The notes beneath the pieces were generated by a model that was given only the letters and a program-made list of their open reading frames with translations, was not told the origin of the DNA and ran no database searches. The translations under genes were made by a program, and so were the position numbers. Shown here one piece after another: positions 1-12,484 of a stretch of 64,000 nt of DNA (position 1 is the first letter of the stretch; every line of letters starts with the position of its first letter). The stretch is from Vitis vinifera (taxonomy: Eukaryota; Streptophyta; Magnoliopsida; Vitales; Vitaceae), in the NCBI RefSeq assembly GCF_030704535.1, contig NC_081818.1, positions 30,088,001-30,152,000 of the forward strand, given 5' to 3'.

Positions 1-946
1 TAGTATGTTGTTTATATATTAAATTTAATAAATAAAATTAATTAATTTTATAATATATATTTATAATAATTATATTATTGTATAAATAGAATAAAGAATG
101 AAAAAATGGATTTTTGAAAAGTTTTTTTTTTTTTTTTAATGAAATGAGAATTTCTCGTTTTTAAAAATGGTATAGAAATGGTTCCTTAAGAGACTATTTA
201 TTTGATTTATTAATTATTTTTATTATTAATATTATTATTTTATTTTAAGTGAGAATTTCTCATTTTTATTGTTGTCTCTTGAAGACACGATTTCCACTTG
301 GGTTTTTTTTTCTTTTTTTAAGTGAGAATTTCTCACATATATATTTTTTTTGTATGGTCACTTGGTTTTATTTTATTTATTTGAAATCGTCTTTTGAAGA
401 GATGATTTCTCATTTCTTAATTTTAATTTTTTTTTTATGAAAATCGTCTTTTAAAGATATAATTTTTCATTTACAAGTTATTTTCTCTTTTTTATCTGGA
501 CAAAATTATGATAGATTTGGAATTATTTTTCATATTACGATGATGTATAAATTATTTTTTAAAACTATCACACTCTTATAAAAAAATCCACCGAATGTCT
601 CATAATCTTCCAAATTTCTGTACATTCCTTTTCATAGATATTTAAAACTACTTGTCTTATTCAATTTTACAGTGACTCGTTTCAAAATGTTGAGGAACAG
701 GCAAAGAAGGACACAGGCAGTTGAAATGCATGGTAGATAGGTATACTAACTCCAGTGGTGGTTGCCGGAGTCATTTTCAAATTTTAGAAAGGAAAAAAAA
801 AAAAAAAGTCATGATTAAAATAAGAAAAAATTAATATATTGTTACTTTTTTCTAATATTTTTTTTTTACAAGTATAGAAAGTTGGAGAAAGAAGACAACA
901 AATCACAATTTTCAAAAATAGCGCTTATAAAAAGTAAAACATTTAT

Positions 947-1126
947 ATAATTTTTATTAAAAAAAAAACATAAAAAGAAGTAATTTAATATGAGGTTAAT
1001 TTGTTCAAATGCCTATATCATTTTCCTTCTATAATAATTTTTATTAAAAAAAACATAAAAAGAAGTAATTTAATGTGAGGTTAATTTGTTCAAATGCCTA
1101 TACCATTTTCCTTCTATAATAATTTT
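947..1126. repeat. Two-copy tandem duplication, unit about 87 bp
   Basis: Two nearly identical units start at 947 and 1034. Both run from ATAATTTTTATTAAAA through AAAAGAAGTAATTTAAT and TTCAAATGCCTATA to CCTTCTATAATAATTTTT. They differ at a few bases and in the length of the A run, so the duplication is fairly recent. No function is apparent. Confidence 0.85.
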
Positions 1127-1627
1127 TCCCATTTTCTCTTTCCGTTTAATTTTACAAGTAGTAAAATGTCTAAAATAACCTTGAAGATAAAACTTTATCC
1201 TACACTAATTTAACATCTATAAATTAAAGTTAATTTCAAGAAAATTTATATAAAAATACCATAAGACTATATCTATTTGATATGATAGGATATGATAGAA
1301 TATATATATCTTTAAGATATTATATCTCATTCAATATGAAATATGTATTATAAAATATGATTTTTAATGGAATATGATATCATTAAATACATATTCTTAT
1401 AATATCTAAGGTAATATATCCAATAAGATATATTATGTTATGTTTATATTTAGTTTATAAAATAAATAAATAAAATAAAATATATATCATTTTTTATTAT
1501 TTAAAATAAAATTATATTGTATTTCAATATTTTCTATTTAAAAAATATGAAATTTATATTACATTTAATTATATTCATGATTAAAATATCTAAACTTTAT
1601 AAGTAAAAATTTTAATATTATGTTATT

Positions 1628-1631
<4 letters not shown>

Positions 1632-1672
<41 letters not shown>
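1632..1672. repeat. (AT)n microsatellite
   Basis: An uninterrupted run of about 20 AT dinucleotides in AT-rich intergenic DNA. It could serve as a length marker. Confidence 0.95.
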
Positions 1673-1674
<2 letters not shown>

Positions 1675-2031
1675 TAATACAGATATTAATACCATTTTAC
1701 AAGGTATTTTATAAATGTTTTTTAGTTCTTCCTTTTTAACCATAAATTTATTTTATAATTATAAGTTTTATTTAAAAATATAAACAATATATAAAATAAA
1801 AAAATGAATTTTTGATATATATATATATCCTACATCATCATGATTCAAGATTAATATATCTTAGGTTAAAAGGAATATAAAAAAAAATATTTATAATATA
1901 TCTCACACTTATCATATCCTATAAAATAAGATATGATATCTTTTCACTTATCAATTCTCATATTATATCTCAATCAAACATAATCCAAACTAATCATGAG
2001 ATGTCTGACTTTTATCCACAAACTCTCCTAC

Positions 2032-2064
<33 letters not shown>
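2032..2064. repeat. (TTA)n microsatellite
   Basis: About eleven TAT/TTA trinucleotides in a row, some 330 bases upstream of the membrane-protein start codon. Confidence 0.95.
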
Positions 2065-2395
2065 GTTATCAAACTCATGTCAGGATTTATCATCTTGAAC
2101 CCTACAAAACACGGGTGAGCCATTGTTTTTTGAAAAGCAATATTATTGCAAATCTAAAATATAAGTTTTATTTTCTTTTTAAAATTAAAAATATTTATAT
2201 TAAAAAATCTAGCAACCCTTCTGAATGCAAAAATGAGCCCGATTAAGAAGATGACCATCCATTTGGTAGTTGTTTGGTAAGTTTGGTGGTTGGGAAAAGA
2301 GGAAGAAAACTTGGGAAAATCAGGAGTAAATATCATCGTCTTCTCATCTTTCTTGGGCTCTTCCATAAACAATTTTTTTCCCATCTTCTTCTCAA

Positions 2396-3370
2396 ATGGA
2401 AGAAACCCCATCTGCGGATATGGAGATCAGAGCAACAAAGATTGTGAGGAGATCAATCTTCATCTTTCTCAAGGATTATCAGTTTTTCACCAACATCCCG
2501 GTTCTTCTCATGCTTCCTTTCTCTGTTTTTGTTCTTCTCTTGCAGGCCTTTTCCTCCTCTTCCACTTCACCACTTTTTGTCATCCATGCTCTTGGATTTT
2601 CTCCCTCTTTGCAGCTGTTTTTGCTTAGTGATTTTGGTGTTTCTTACAGCATCTTTTCCTCTGTTTTCAGTCTCCCCTTCACACTTTCCTCCCTTGTCAT
2701 GGCAAAGGGTTATATAATTCAAGCTTTGAATCAGCATAAAATGGTTCTTCCGCCATCCTTTTCCTCTTTGGTTTCAATTTACAGGTCCCTCTTCCTGACC
2801 CAAGTCTGCAATTCAGTGATCATCTTCACAGCCAACGCAGTTGCCTTCTCAGTCCTGTTCATGGGGTTTAATTCCCTTGAATCATTTGACTCTTCATCGA
2901 AAAATCCTCTCATACTGTTTGTCGCTAGATCTTTTTCTTACTCCTTTCTGGCCAACACCATGGTTCTCTGCAACTTTGCTTTGGTTGTGACAGGGATGGA
3001 GAATTGTTCCGGGTATTTGGCAGTCTTTAAAGCCTGCAGTTTGCTGAGGAGGTGTGGGAACTCAAGGGCTCTGCTGATGGCTCTGCCAGCTAATTTGGGT
3101 GCTGCTGCTGTTGGAGCATTGTTTCATTACCGAATTGTAAGAGCTTATCACCTTTCTGGAAGGCCAGGCTGCATTTATATGGCCTTGGAGGGGTTGCTCA
3201 TTGCTTACTTGTATTCCCTCCTAATTGTTCTTGACACAATTGTGAGTTGTTTGTTCTTCAAGAGCTGTAAGCCAACTTTTCAGATGGATCAAACTGGTGG
3301 ATGCCATTACCAGATAGAGCTTGTCAAGGGAGAAGACAACGGCACTTATGCAAATAGGAAAATTCCATGA
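2396..3370 (+). CDS. Plant multi-pass membrane protein of unknown function, single exon
   Basis: A 324-residue intronless reading frame with an ATG at 2396. It begins MEETPSADMEIRATKIVRR, a charged cytosolic-looking head, then shows about six hydrophobic stretches: roughly residues 30-55, 63-100 (possibly two), 125-150, 165-195, 205-235 and 255-285. The tail is polar and ends KGEDNGTYANRKIP. There is no signal peptide and no catalytic motif that I recognise. The layout resembles the plant-specific family of roughly 300-340 residue transmembrane proteins (At2g18690-like and relatives), often encoded by single-exon genes; that assignment is from memory of general features only. The TTA microsatellite lies just upstream. 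Transport or scaffold roles are unknown. Confidence 0.8.
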   Translation: MEETPSADMEIRATKIVRRSIFIFLKDYQFFTNIPVLLMLPFSVFVLLLQAFSSSSTSPLFVIHALGFSPSLQLFLLSDFGVSYSIFSSVFSLPFTLSSLVMAKGYIIQALNQHKMVLPPSFSSLVSIYRSLFLTQVCNSVIIFTANAVAFSVLFMGFNSLESFDSSSKNPLILFVARSFSYSFLANTMVLCNFALVVTGMENCSGYLAVFKACSLLRRCGNSRALLMALPANLGAAAVGALFHYRIVRAYHLSGRPGCIYMALEGLLIAYLYSLLIVLDTIVSCLFFKSCKPTFQMDQTGGCHYQIELVKGEDNGTYANRKIP

Positions 3371-4587
3371 GTAGCTTTTGGAGGAATAGACTATCTTCTA
3401 GTTGCTGTACATACAAATGAAGAACAAAATTCAATCTAACACAGATGCAAATGAAAAACCAAACCATACCAAGAGCTGGAAAAAACAAGTAGGCCAACTT
3501 GGTTTTCTTTTACCTTGTAGGCACATAGCTCTTACAGATGATCATAGAGAAGTTGGTTGTAGTTTCTTACATTTTCCTTTCATAGAAAAGTGAATTTAGC
3601 GGCAAAAATTGCAGCAATTCTAATCTTTTATTTCTTTAATATTTTTCAGAAACAAAGAAATATGGAGTGGTTTGGCAAGAAACATGTATGAGTAATTCCA
3701 TTTTTAACAGAAACCAAAAGCAAGAAGGAAAGGCGCTGCTGCAATGCCATGTTTTTTTTCTTGGACACCAATATGTAGCCCTTCCTTTAGAACAAACAGT
3801 TTTATGTGGGAAAGTTGAAAACAGTTGATTGGTCTCCCACACCATTTGGGAATGTGGAATCAAATATTTCAAACCATTTTTGGTTGCAGTTGAGGAGGCA
3901 CATCCAAATTTGTCTTGTTCTCCCCGTAACATAAAGGTTTATGGCAGTTTAGCTCAAAGAAGATGATGCCTTTTTCCAGATGAGAAGACACATCCAAGCC
4001 CTTCTAATTGAAGTTTTTTTGGCAGTTTAGCTCAAACAAGATGATGCCTTAAACATAACTAGCTTCAAATCATGGCCAGAGGCAAGGAGGAGTTTACTAC
4101 TTTGCCTCTAGAAGGCTTGTACTGATAGAATAAATGTGGACCGACATTAGCTATCTATTTATATACGATTTCTATTTGATCTAGAGTATGGGTCATCTAA
4201 TGTGTAGAGCCCAATGTCATCACGGGCCTTAGATGATGGGCCTAAGACTCTTGAGGCCCAATAGCCAATGGGTATGATCCCTAAGGCAGGAGGGTATAAA
4301 ATAGGGTGAGACTTTTATCTGTTCTATTATGTTATCACACCTTTTGAAATAAAGAGGAACCTGTTCTCTCCCGCTCCCATCGTCAAAGAGAATTCAGAGA
4401 AAATGTGGTGCCCTCCACAGCCTTAGAAGATCCATACATTTTCATCAAACGCATAAAATGGATTCGGGTATGTTCCATAAAATGGAAGGCATGTTTGAAT
4501 GAATTCATATATATACATATTTCCTGTATGTGTGTATGGTGATAATGGAGAATGAGCGTCCATCATGTACTCCCCACTTGTGGTCCA
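3371..4587. other. Downstream intergenic region with a short direct repeat and an LTR-like block
   Basis: The first 200 bases are probably the 3'UTR of the membrane-protein gene. A direct repeat, GGCAGTTTAGCTCAAA followed by AAGATGATGCCTT, occurs at about 3942 and 4021. Bases 4118-4440 look different from the surroundings: they have a TATAAAATAGG box (about 4294), an AATAAA (about 4348) and CT-rich leader-like DNA. See the separate entry. Confidence 0.5.
4118..4440 (+). mobile_element. Possible solo-LTR or short LTR-element fossil
   Basis: A compact block with the parts an LTR would have: a TATA box, a polyadenylation-type AATAAA about 50 bases later, and a following leader-like stretch. There are no recognisable coding parts and I could not find clean terminal repeats or target duplications. 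The family cannot be named. It may equally be an ordinary degenerate promoter-like sequence. Confidence 0.22.
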
Positions 4588-5142
4588 TCACAGTGGAATT
4601 CCCTTCTGGGCAGCTAAACCTGTTTTATGAAGGCCTGCTTGCTGTTCTCTGGTAGTAGGATCTTTTGGGTTCTGTGGCTGCCAAACCTGCTGTTGGTTTC
4701 TACCCACATGAGAACTTCCAGTGTGGTCAGGGGCTGAAGGATTGTAGATGGCATCCTGGCCTGCACAACTTTTAACTAGTTCTGCATTTGAGCGAGGCCC
4801 ATGATCCGGAACAAATAATACTGGCAGATTTTCACGAAGGTGCCAATATTGCAGCTCAAGAATTGTGGGAAGCAATGACATTCCTTAGGAAAAATGGAAA
4901 ATTAGATTGATTCCAGTTAGGGGGTTCTTAATTATGTTAAAACAGGCGATGAAATGAGGCTAATGAGCCTGCCTGCTTCAGAACCTCTGGAGAAGTAACC
5001 AGGGGCAGCTGTTGTGCCCCTTCAAAAAGCAAGGGATTTAAAATGATGGTAGGGGTGCCCACCAGGAGCCCAAGAGAATGATCCAAAGCATTTATAAAAA
5101 ATTCCGCAGTACTGCTTGCTAAGCTTGAAAACCTGTAACAGT
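4588..5142 (-). pseudogene. Unrecognised coding-like fragment, two exon-like blocks
   Basis: Reading the minus strand, two blocks look protein-coding. Block A (about 5142 down to 4950) follows an acceptor-like TTACAG and reads open for about 62 codons, including EFFINALDHSLGLLVGTP and LPLVTSPEVLKQAG, ending in a stop. Block B (about 4881 to 4588) follows TTTCCTAAG and reads LRENLPVLFVPDHGPRSNAE and SCAGQDAIYNPSAP, with a Gln-rich tail before its stop. Just upstream of block A the same frame is interrupted by stops. I do not recognise the family. It could be the 3' end of a decayed gene, a captured exon piece, or the last exons of a real gene whose upstream exons I missed. Confidence 0.4.
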
Positions 5143-5149
5143 TTTATGG

Positions 5150-8100
5150 AATCAGGATGGTGTCCATATGCTAAAACCCAGTGTCAAGGGGCACATTGGA
5201 AGCAACTACATGCAGGAGTGAATACCCCATTCTTCCATGGATCAATTTGCAGTTAAATTGCTTCAAGTTATTCAATTGGAGGATCATGTAAAATAGGTTT
5301 AGTATGTAAACTTATTATACAAGAACGCCCAAAGAAAAGCCCAAGTAAGAGCACTTCAAGCCTTGGCCAGAACGCAAAAAACTATGAAGATTACAAACCT
5401 CCATGTGCAGACTCCAGAAGAACATGATATCATTTCTCATTGCATTATTATTATGATCATAACAGAATAATTAACCATCAACGGTCAAACCCAACAAATT
5501 CAAGTTGCAGTGAGAAACCCCATTTTGGCTTGATTTCAGTTCCATTGAATTCAGTCTGGTTGCTAAGCCTCATACCTAACACTTTTTTCCTTTTCCCAAG
5601 ACACATAAAAACCGAAAAAGTATAATATATGTTGGAAAACTCAATACAAGTATGATTCTCATCACCTTTTTTATTTCTCTATGTATGATGCCTCCAAAGG
5701 GTAACTACTCAAACAAAGTTGGAGGATTTGGTTTGCTGCTGCTGCAGCAGCAGCAGCTCTCTCCCATGTGCATTAGCCCAAACACCAAAGTTCACTTTAG
5801 TTTCAAGTTACATTGAGCCAGAAAGCAAATATACTTTAAATTTTTATTAAATGAGCATCTGGGTTTGTGCTCTTTCAAGGCATATGTCTCAACCGAAGAA
5901 AAAGAAAATGTAAAGAGAGGAGGAGAAAGAGCTGACTCAACAAATGAAAGTGGATGATAACATATATAATAGAGGAGGCATGTGCAGGTGTAGTCTAATA
6001 AATTAATAATACCATCCTGCAATATTGTATGCATCTCTTGGGCAAGAGTTCAAGGATCACAACAAACTTATTCACTTAGTCCTCTCGTAACAATTGATGT
6101 ATATATGCTTATGCTCGTGTGCACAGTCCTATATATATGCACTTCCATTTGAGCACATTGTCCTTTCTTTATAGCCATCTAGTGTAACCTCAGAATCTAA
6201 GCAGATGTTGGCTTCTTGTTGCTTCCTTGATCTGTATTTTTTTTTTGTAGTTGTTACAGTTGTTTTCTTATGTGCCTGTTAAACTACCGATTAACCTAAA
6301 ATTTTAACTTTGGATTATTAAATAATGATGGGTAGCAATGTATATTGAGTTGATTTGGACTATGTCTTGACACCCACCTAATATGCAGTTTTCTTTCTAA
6401 ACTTGTAAACGGGCTTATAAATTAGGGGAATTAATCCTTCTTTAACTAAAGCCTTCACATTCTACTTGCATGAGAGATCAATAAAATGGAGGAAATAATC
6501 ATATGTAAACTTATAACTTCTTGACGATCAAGATATGATAAGTCTTATTTAACCTATTAGAAGTGCAAACTTAAACTATAAGATAATAGCGAGACATCAA
6601 TATACATCATATTACTAATATGGGTTAAAATGTTACTTGTTGCACAATATTTTTATTATTGTAATTTGTGTAAAAATTAGAGTTCAATTCTACCTCAAAA
6701 TTTGTCATGGAGTTGTTTTATAATTACAAAATGGGGTATACACTTGAGCATTCTAGCTAGTTGGGTATATAGCCAATGTCAACTATTCAATAACTCATTT
6801 AGCATGTTATAATGTTCTGAAAAAGTCTTCATTTATCCTTAGTTCTTTGGCTTCACAACTTGATATGGTTTTAGAGCTCTAATTAAAAAGAAAAAAAAAT
6901 TAAATTCAAAATCATACGCTTACTTGTAAACTTGGACAAAAAAAGTTGTATGATTAAATTCTACTCTCAACTTGATTAGCAGACCTTAAACCCTTGAAAA
7001 GTATAACATACCCTCTTATTTTGTATCACGTGTTTTAGCATCTTATCCAATCTTTCCCAATAATTCACTACACTTTCCATTTAAGTAATATTGTATTTAA
7101 TCTATTTAGTTCAATTTGCCCTTATCACACCAAAAATGATTAATTATAAGTATCTCTAAACTCTATCAAAGCACTAAGGACTTATCTTATTCCTCTCTCA
7201 ATCAACAATTTGTTTTTAATCATACATTGCACGTAAAATTAAGAATGGACCCACAAAATTTTATTTAGTAATAATACGAATATCAATTTCACTCTCGTGG
7301 GACTTGCTTGTCCCCGAAAAAATTCTCAAGTGGGGATAAGCTTAGGTTGGGTTGGTCTTGTTGGTTCCAACCATTTTGATAATGACTCCTCTTTGATATT
7401 TAGAAGACAATAAAGCGAACAAATAGTTCTAACAGTAAATTATATTCCATTAAAAGCATAATAATTATAAACTTTAAAATTCTGAAAATCAAGGAGACAA
7501 GCAATCATTATCAAAAAGAAGGTAGAAGGGTGGAGGACCCATCAAAGCTACGTGTGTCCGATGAAAAGGTAATGAAGTGAAGCAACATTACACTTTCCGC
7601 ACGCTCATGTACAGTGATTGGATGATCTGTCCATAGAATCATTGGAATGCTGCTATTGCCCAAGATGTCACACATTAAAAAGTTCCACTAAAAACAGCAT
7701 CGAAAGGGAATTCAATTTGTCCATTATGCATTTTCACTTTACAAATGCTACTCCTATTTGGTGATATTCTTTTTTTTTTAATTATAATTTTCGAAAGAAA
7801 AAGGGTAGGAGACAAATGCAGCTGTATTAAGCTGGAGAGGGATCAAGGCATGAATGAGAGGGCATGGGCTCTTTGGGTAGGACCATGTCCAATTGTCTCA
7901 CTAGGATAGTTGTGTTTCATGTGTGACCACCATGTGGCCTCATCTTTTATTCAATTTACTTTGCCCCAATGATCATCTTTCAAAGTGTTTTTTCTTCTTA
8001 AACTCATAAATGTAAGTGGGAGTTTAATAATGTGTTTGAATTTAGATCATTCAAGTGTATGATTAGGGATAGGCGGTATAAAAATATGAGACTCGTATAA

Positions 8101-8891
8101 AAGGAAATGATATTTAGGCGTGAAATGATGATATTCAAGTATAAAATAATGAAATTATTTATAAAATACAAAATAATTCAGTTAAGCATGTGACAGTTTC
8201 TAATTGAATGATTATTTTCACCGTTTAAAAAACGTCTTTCAATATTGTAAAAACATTCTACAATATTATATTACACATATTGGTATATTACTTTCATAAA
8301 GACAAACCACTTGACACTTGTCATGAAATGAATGATAAAAAAAAGAAAAAGATTGAATTTAAGAAATGCTTTACCAAAATTTTAATATTAATAATTGAAT
8401 TTTGATGTAGATTTTTTTTTACATATATACCTTTATTGCATTTTTGTACTTTGGTTATATTCCCACGCTACGTATATTTGAAATATTTAATTTGGTATCT
8501 AAATCTATAAAAATTGACTCTAAGAATAATAAGATAAGCTTTGAATTAATCAAATTTACTTTTGAAAAAGTGTGATGAGTTGACAAAATTTTTGGTAGTT
8601 TCATGGAAAGATCCATCAATAAACTCACCCACATGCTATGAAAAGGTCATGGCATTAATTGAGTAAAAGTATGATTAAAAAATTACTAAACACCCTGCCA
8701 ATATCAAATGGGGCTCTAATATCTTTGGGAAAGCAGCAATATCTTTGGGCTCTAATATTTCATATCATCATAATCCTATTAAAAAAAGGCTCACAACTCC
8801 AAATTGAATCTTAGAGGCCTTGTGGACCTTTTGAAGTCAACCATATATAAATAAATAAATAAATAAATAATTTTTTTGTTCTAATTTTTTT

Positions 8892-8937
<46 letters not shown>

Positions 8938-10315
8938 TGAAGTTATGAGTTAAAATAAATGTGAAAATGTATTGAGGTCATGTGTAGCACTCCATAATTT
9001 TTTTTGAATTATTTAAGGGGTCCAAACCTCCTAACCACCCCCGCCTAAGACCACTTTGGCTATGCAAACCTAAAACTCTTTGCTTAATAATTAAGAATGG
9101 AGAAATAATTTTTTTTGACAACAAAAGTAGAAAGATATATATTTCTAAATTATGTATTATTATGATTCACAATTTCTGATTATTGAAACTTCTTTTTTAA
9201 CTTATATTTGATTGGTTGATAATAATATAAAATAAGACGAGATGATCTTATTTCATATTTAATTGATAATAAAATTGAATAAATTATTTCATTACTTCTT
9301 ATATTTTGGATAAGATAAATAGCAAGATATATAATCTTTATCATTTTTTATTTTATAAAATATAATAATCCCAAATTATATGAGATATACATATACCTCA
9401 ATCATAAATTTACACTTTGTATTATTTTTTTTTCAATTTTTTATATTACTCATTTTGTAAAATAAATAACTTTTATTAAAAAAAAAGGTTAAATTTTCGG
9501 TTAGAATCATAAATAAAATTTTTATTTTATTTTTTAATTTTTTTACAAACCAAAAAATAGGCATGGTACATATAATATATAACATTTTAGGATATATAGA
9601 TATATCTTATTCTATTAAGCTAATTAAATATAATTTTAAATGGTATAATTATTATTTGCTCTAAAACTAATTATTGCCATCCACTTTCTCTAAAGATTAG
9701 ATTTCTTGCAAGACACTAAAAAAGTATGCGTCCAAAAATATTTTCTACTTTAAGATTAGATTCTAATGGAAGGATCGAACGTATAACTATTTATAATATT
9801 TATTTTTTTTCATATAAATATTATTGTTCTAAAATTATAAGTTGGGATGTTTAAAAGAGTTCAAGATTGCGCAAGACATTTAAGACATGCTAAATTAAAA
9901 AGTATATATATGTATATATATTTCCTTTAAATAAAATGGGGTAGCTTAGAGGTCTAAAATCAAAATGTAGTTGAAACTTCAAAATAGAATTGACAGGGCA
10001 AAGAAGTAGTTTGAATTGCAATAAAATTCTGTGCGATGTAACTGCCGCCAGTAATGTGGTAGCTTTTTCTAGGAAGTTGACAACATTGAAAGTGGAAAAA
10101 ATGTATGATATTATAATCCGAGGATGGAGAAAAGGAGAGAAAGGAGATGAATGGAGGGAATGAAAATCGGTTAGAGTGGGGAAGAAAGAAGAGCGAGGGG
10201 GCCGGGGACAACGAGGAAAATCTGAGAGTCTTGCTCTGGGCCAGCCAATTATGGGACAAAAGAAAATACAACCTCAAAATCAGAGACACATAAAAATAGA
10301 GAGAGTTGTGAAATA
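5150..10315. other. Five-kilobase gene-free, AT-rich region
   Basis: I see no supportable gene on either strand: reading frames are short and lack codon structure. Contents worth noting are a CTG/CAG trinucleotide palindrome at about 5738-5758, an AAAT/TAAA repeat near 8850-8872, the AT microsatellite at 8895-8932, and an AT-rich block at 9180-9640 whose ATATGATA/TTATC words recall the 1.3-2.0 kb region. The last few hundred bases are the promoter of the DUF1336 gene. Confidence 0.6.
8895..8932. repeat. (AT)n microsatellite
   Basis: About 19 AT dinucleotides without interruption, in gene-free DNA. Confidence 0.95.
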
Positions 10316-10319
10316 GCTC

Positions 10320-12484
10320 TGTCTCTTGGGTCCTCCACCTCCACCTCCACCTCCAATACGGTGTCAACCCAACAACAAGGGAGGTGCAGGGCTGTGTCTC
10401 TGTTTGCTTTGGCTGCTTCTTCTTCTTCTTCCTCTTCATCCTCTCTCTTTAGGTATATCCCTCTTTCTGGTTTTCTTGTTTTTTTCTTTTTTTTCTTTTT
10501 TTTCGTTTTGGTGTGTGTGTTTTTCATTTCTTCTTTTAAATCTGAATCATTTTCCTGTTATGCTCTTCTGGGTATGCGGTCTTTTTCTGAATTATTTCTT
10601 TTTGTCTGTATTTTGGCCTCACTGGGTGTGGACATTTTCACTGTTTTTTTTTTTTTCTTCTTTTGTTCACACTCTTCATTTTCTTCAAAGTTTGCCCCCT
10701 TCCTTCCTCTTTCTCTCGTCAACAGTTAGTTTTTGCCCCCTTTTTTTTGTCTCTATATGTTGCATTTTCATTCAAATTTGTTTTTTGACCATGGGGCTGT
10801 TGGGGAGGATGGCCTTCTCAGAATGATTACTTTTGGGTCATTTCTGAAATGGGGAAGCATGATTTTTAGATATTCTTTTTCCTTAATTGAAATGTGTGGT
10901 GAGTTTGAATTGGATTGATTCGTATATCTGCATGTACATTTTTTAAGATTGAAATATGTGGCCTGGAAAGTATGGAATTGAAATTTCGTGCTTAGATCTT
11001 AATTTTGTTGTTCAATGGTGAAGTGTCAATTTCCAATGGTGTGCTCTTTAGGATCACAATGATTTGAAATTTCAAACTATGGTTTGAATAATTATAATAA
11101 ATTATTTTGAACATTGCTGATGCCCACATGCATACATAGGGAAAGATGAATCCCATGTGGGTTACACCGTTACAGTATCATTAGTCTTCTTTTGTCTTGA
11201 AGGTCGATGTTTCGTATTTATGGTATATTTAGGTGGGTTGAAACTGCAAGTGCATTTGGACTTCTCGTGGAATGAGATTGTTCCATCCTTTTTTTCATAG
11301 CATTTAGAACGAGTTCATTTGTTTTGTAGCAACATGATGGTCTTCTCTAGATGATTATCTCAAAGATTTCATGTCATGATGATCTTCTGATTTTTTACTG
11401 TTGTTTGTGGAGAGAGATCCAGTTTCTGTGATAGCTCCACTCCCCATGGAAAGTAAAATGAAGCATGTCCTTTTTATAGGATGACCAATTCAACCCCTTT
11501 GACATCTGTAGTAAGTTTTTAAAAACATAAACCCTTAGAAATTATCATAGTCTTTTTTTTTTCCTTTTTTTTGTCGAATGGAAAATTGATACATTACTCA
11601 GTCTGACAGACATGGTCATAAGTACTTTTTGACAGCATACCCCTTTTTTTCACTAATTCTGATTGACATGATCTCAATTAATTTGATCATAACTTCATGA
11701 TTGCTTGTGAATTTTAGGTGACTATTTTTAAGATAATAAACCCAATCAGTTTATTTGGGTTGTTTATTTTTAAAGACCTTTTGTCTGTTGTTTCTTTTGA
11801 GCCAAAAACATTAGCTTTTAGTTTTTCATTTTTGTTCTTTTTTCCCCTCAATGCTGTGGAATGTTTGATAGCCTTTCTGAATTTGCAATGATTCAGAAAG
11901 AAATGTAGGATTAGGCCTTTAAGTAGAGTAATGTGATCTTACAGAAGATGAAAGGGTTGGAACCTTAGCTAGCAAATGACTGGTATGAAATTTTACCCCC
12001 AACCTGTGTTCCTAATTCATGTACTTTTTGACACAAAAGGAAATTGGGAAAAAGGTTTGAGAAGGTGCTCAAGCATGGTAATTACAGTCAGATGCCACAT
12101 GAGCATTTTCTGAGGAAGTTTCTTCGAACATTTACTGAGAAAGTCTCTTGGGTTGAACCACTGGTGTGGTGTGATGCTTCCACTCTCAGACCATGTGATT
12201 GTTGCACATTCTGATAATTTCCTTTATGGACATCAGTTGCTAACGCCAACAATGTGGTTGCCTCTTTTCAGTTCTGTATCAAGATATGTGTTTGGTTGGG
12301 TACCTGGGTTAGCATTATAACTTTACCATCATTTTGATGAATGAAACTGCTTTATTGCGGATTTGTGAATCCTTTCTGAAATGTACTTGGCAGGTACCTG
12401 TCTTCATAAAGTACATATGCTTTGCAAGTTCATCTCATATGACAAGAATATTCAATTTTATTGAATAAAATTTAAGTAGTCATA
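10320..12484 (+). promoter_or_regulatory. Likely 5'UTR with a 1.9 kb leader intron of the DUF1336 gene
   Basis: A CT-rich, ATG-free leader begins near 10320, about 30 bases after an ATAAAAATA box, and contains a (CCACCT)n run at about 10333-10356 and TTC repeats. It ends in AG|GTATAT at 10452/10453, a good donor. A matching acceptor, TTGGCAG, lies at 12393, giving an intron of about 1.94 kb, rich in T. After that acceptor the leader holds a short upstream reading frame (ATG at 12417, about 15 codons, MLCKFISYDK...) before the main ATG at 12485. The exact transcription start and acceptor are inferred; cDNA would settle them. Confidence 0.5.

Larger units (their letters stand above)
1..2395. 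other. AT-rich intergenic DNA with degenerate short repeats, no gene seen
   Basis: No coding region is supported here. The first 480 bases carry scattered copies of a short near-palindrome (GAGAATTTCTC at about 146, 252 and 325) and of an ATCGTCTTTTGAAGA-like unit (about 387 and 443). Bases 1260-2000 contain many ATATGATA/TATCATAT words in both orientations, as in AT-rich MITE-like elements, but I could not fix ends or target duplications. The last 100 bases are probably promoter and 5'UTR of the membrane-protein gene that starts at 2396. Confidence 0.6.

Noticed and set aside
10326-10826. Plus-strand frames rich in Pro, Leu and Phe near 10.3-10.8 kb
   Set aside because: They translate the CT/T-rich leader and leader intron of the DUF1336 gene.
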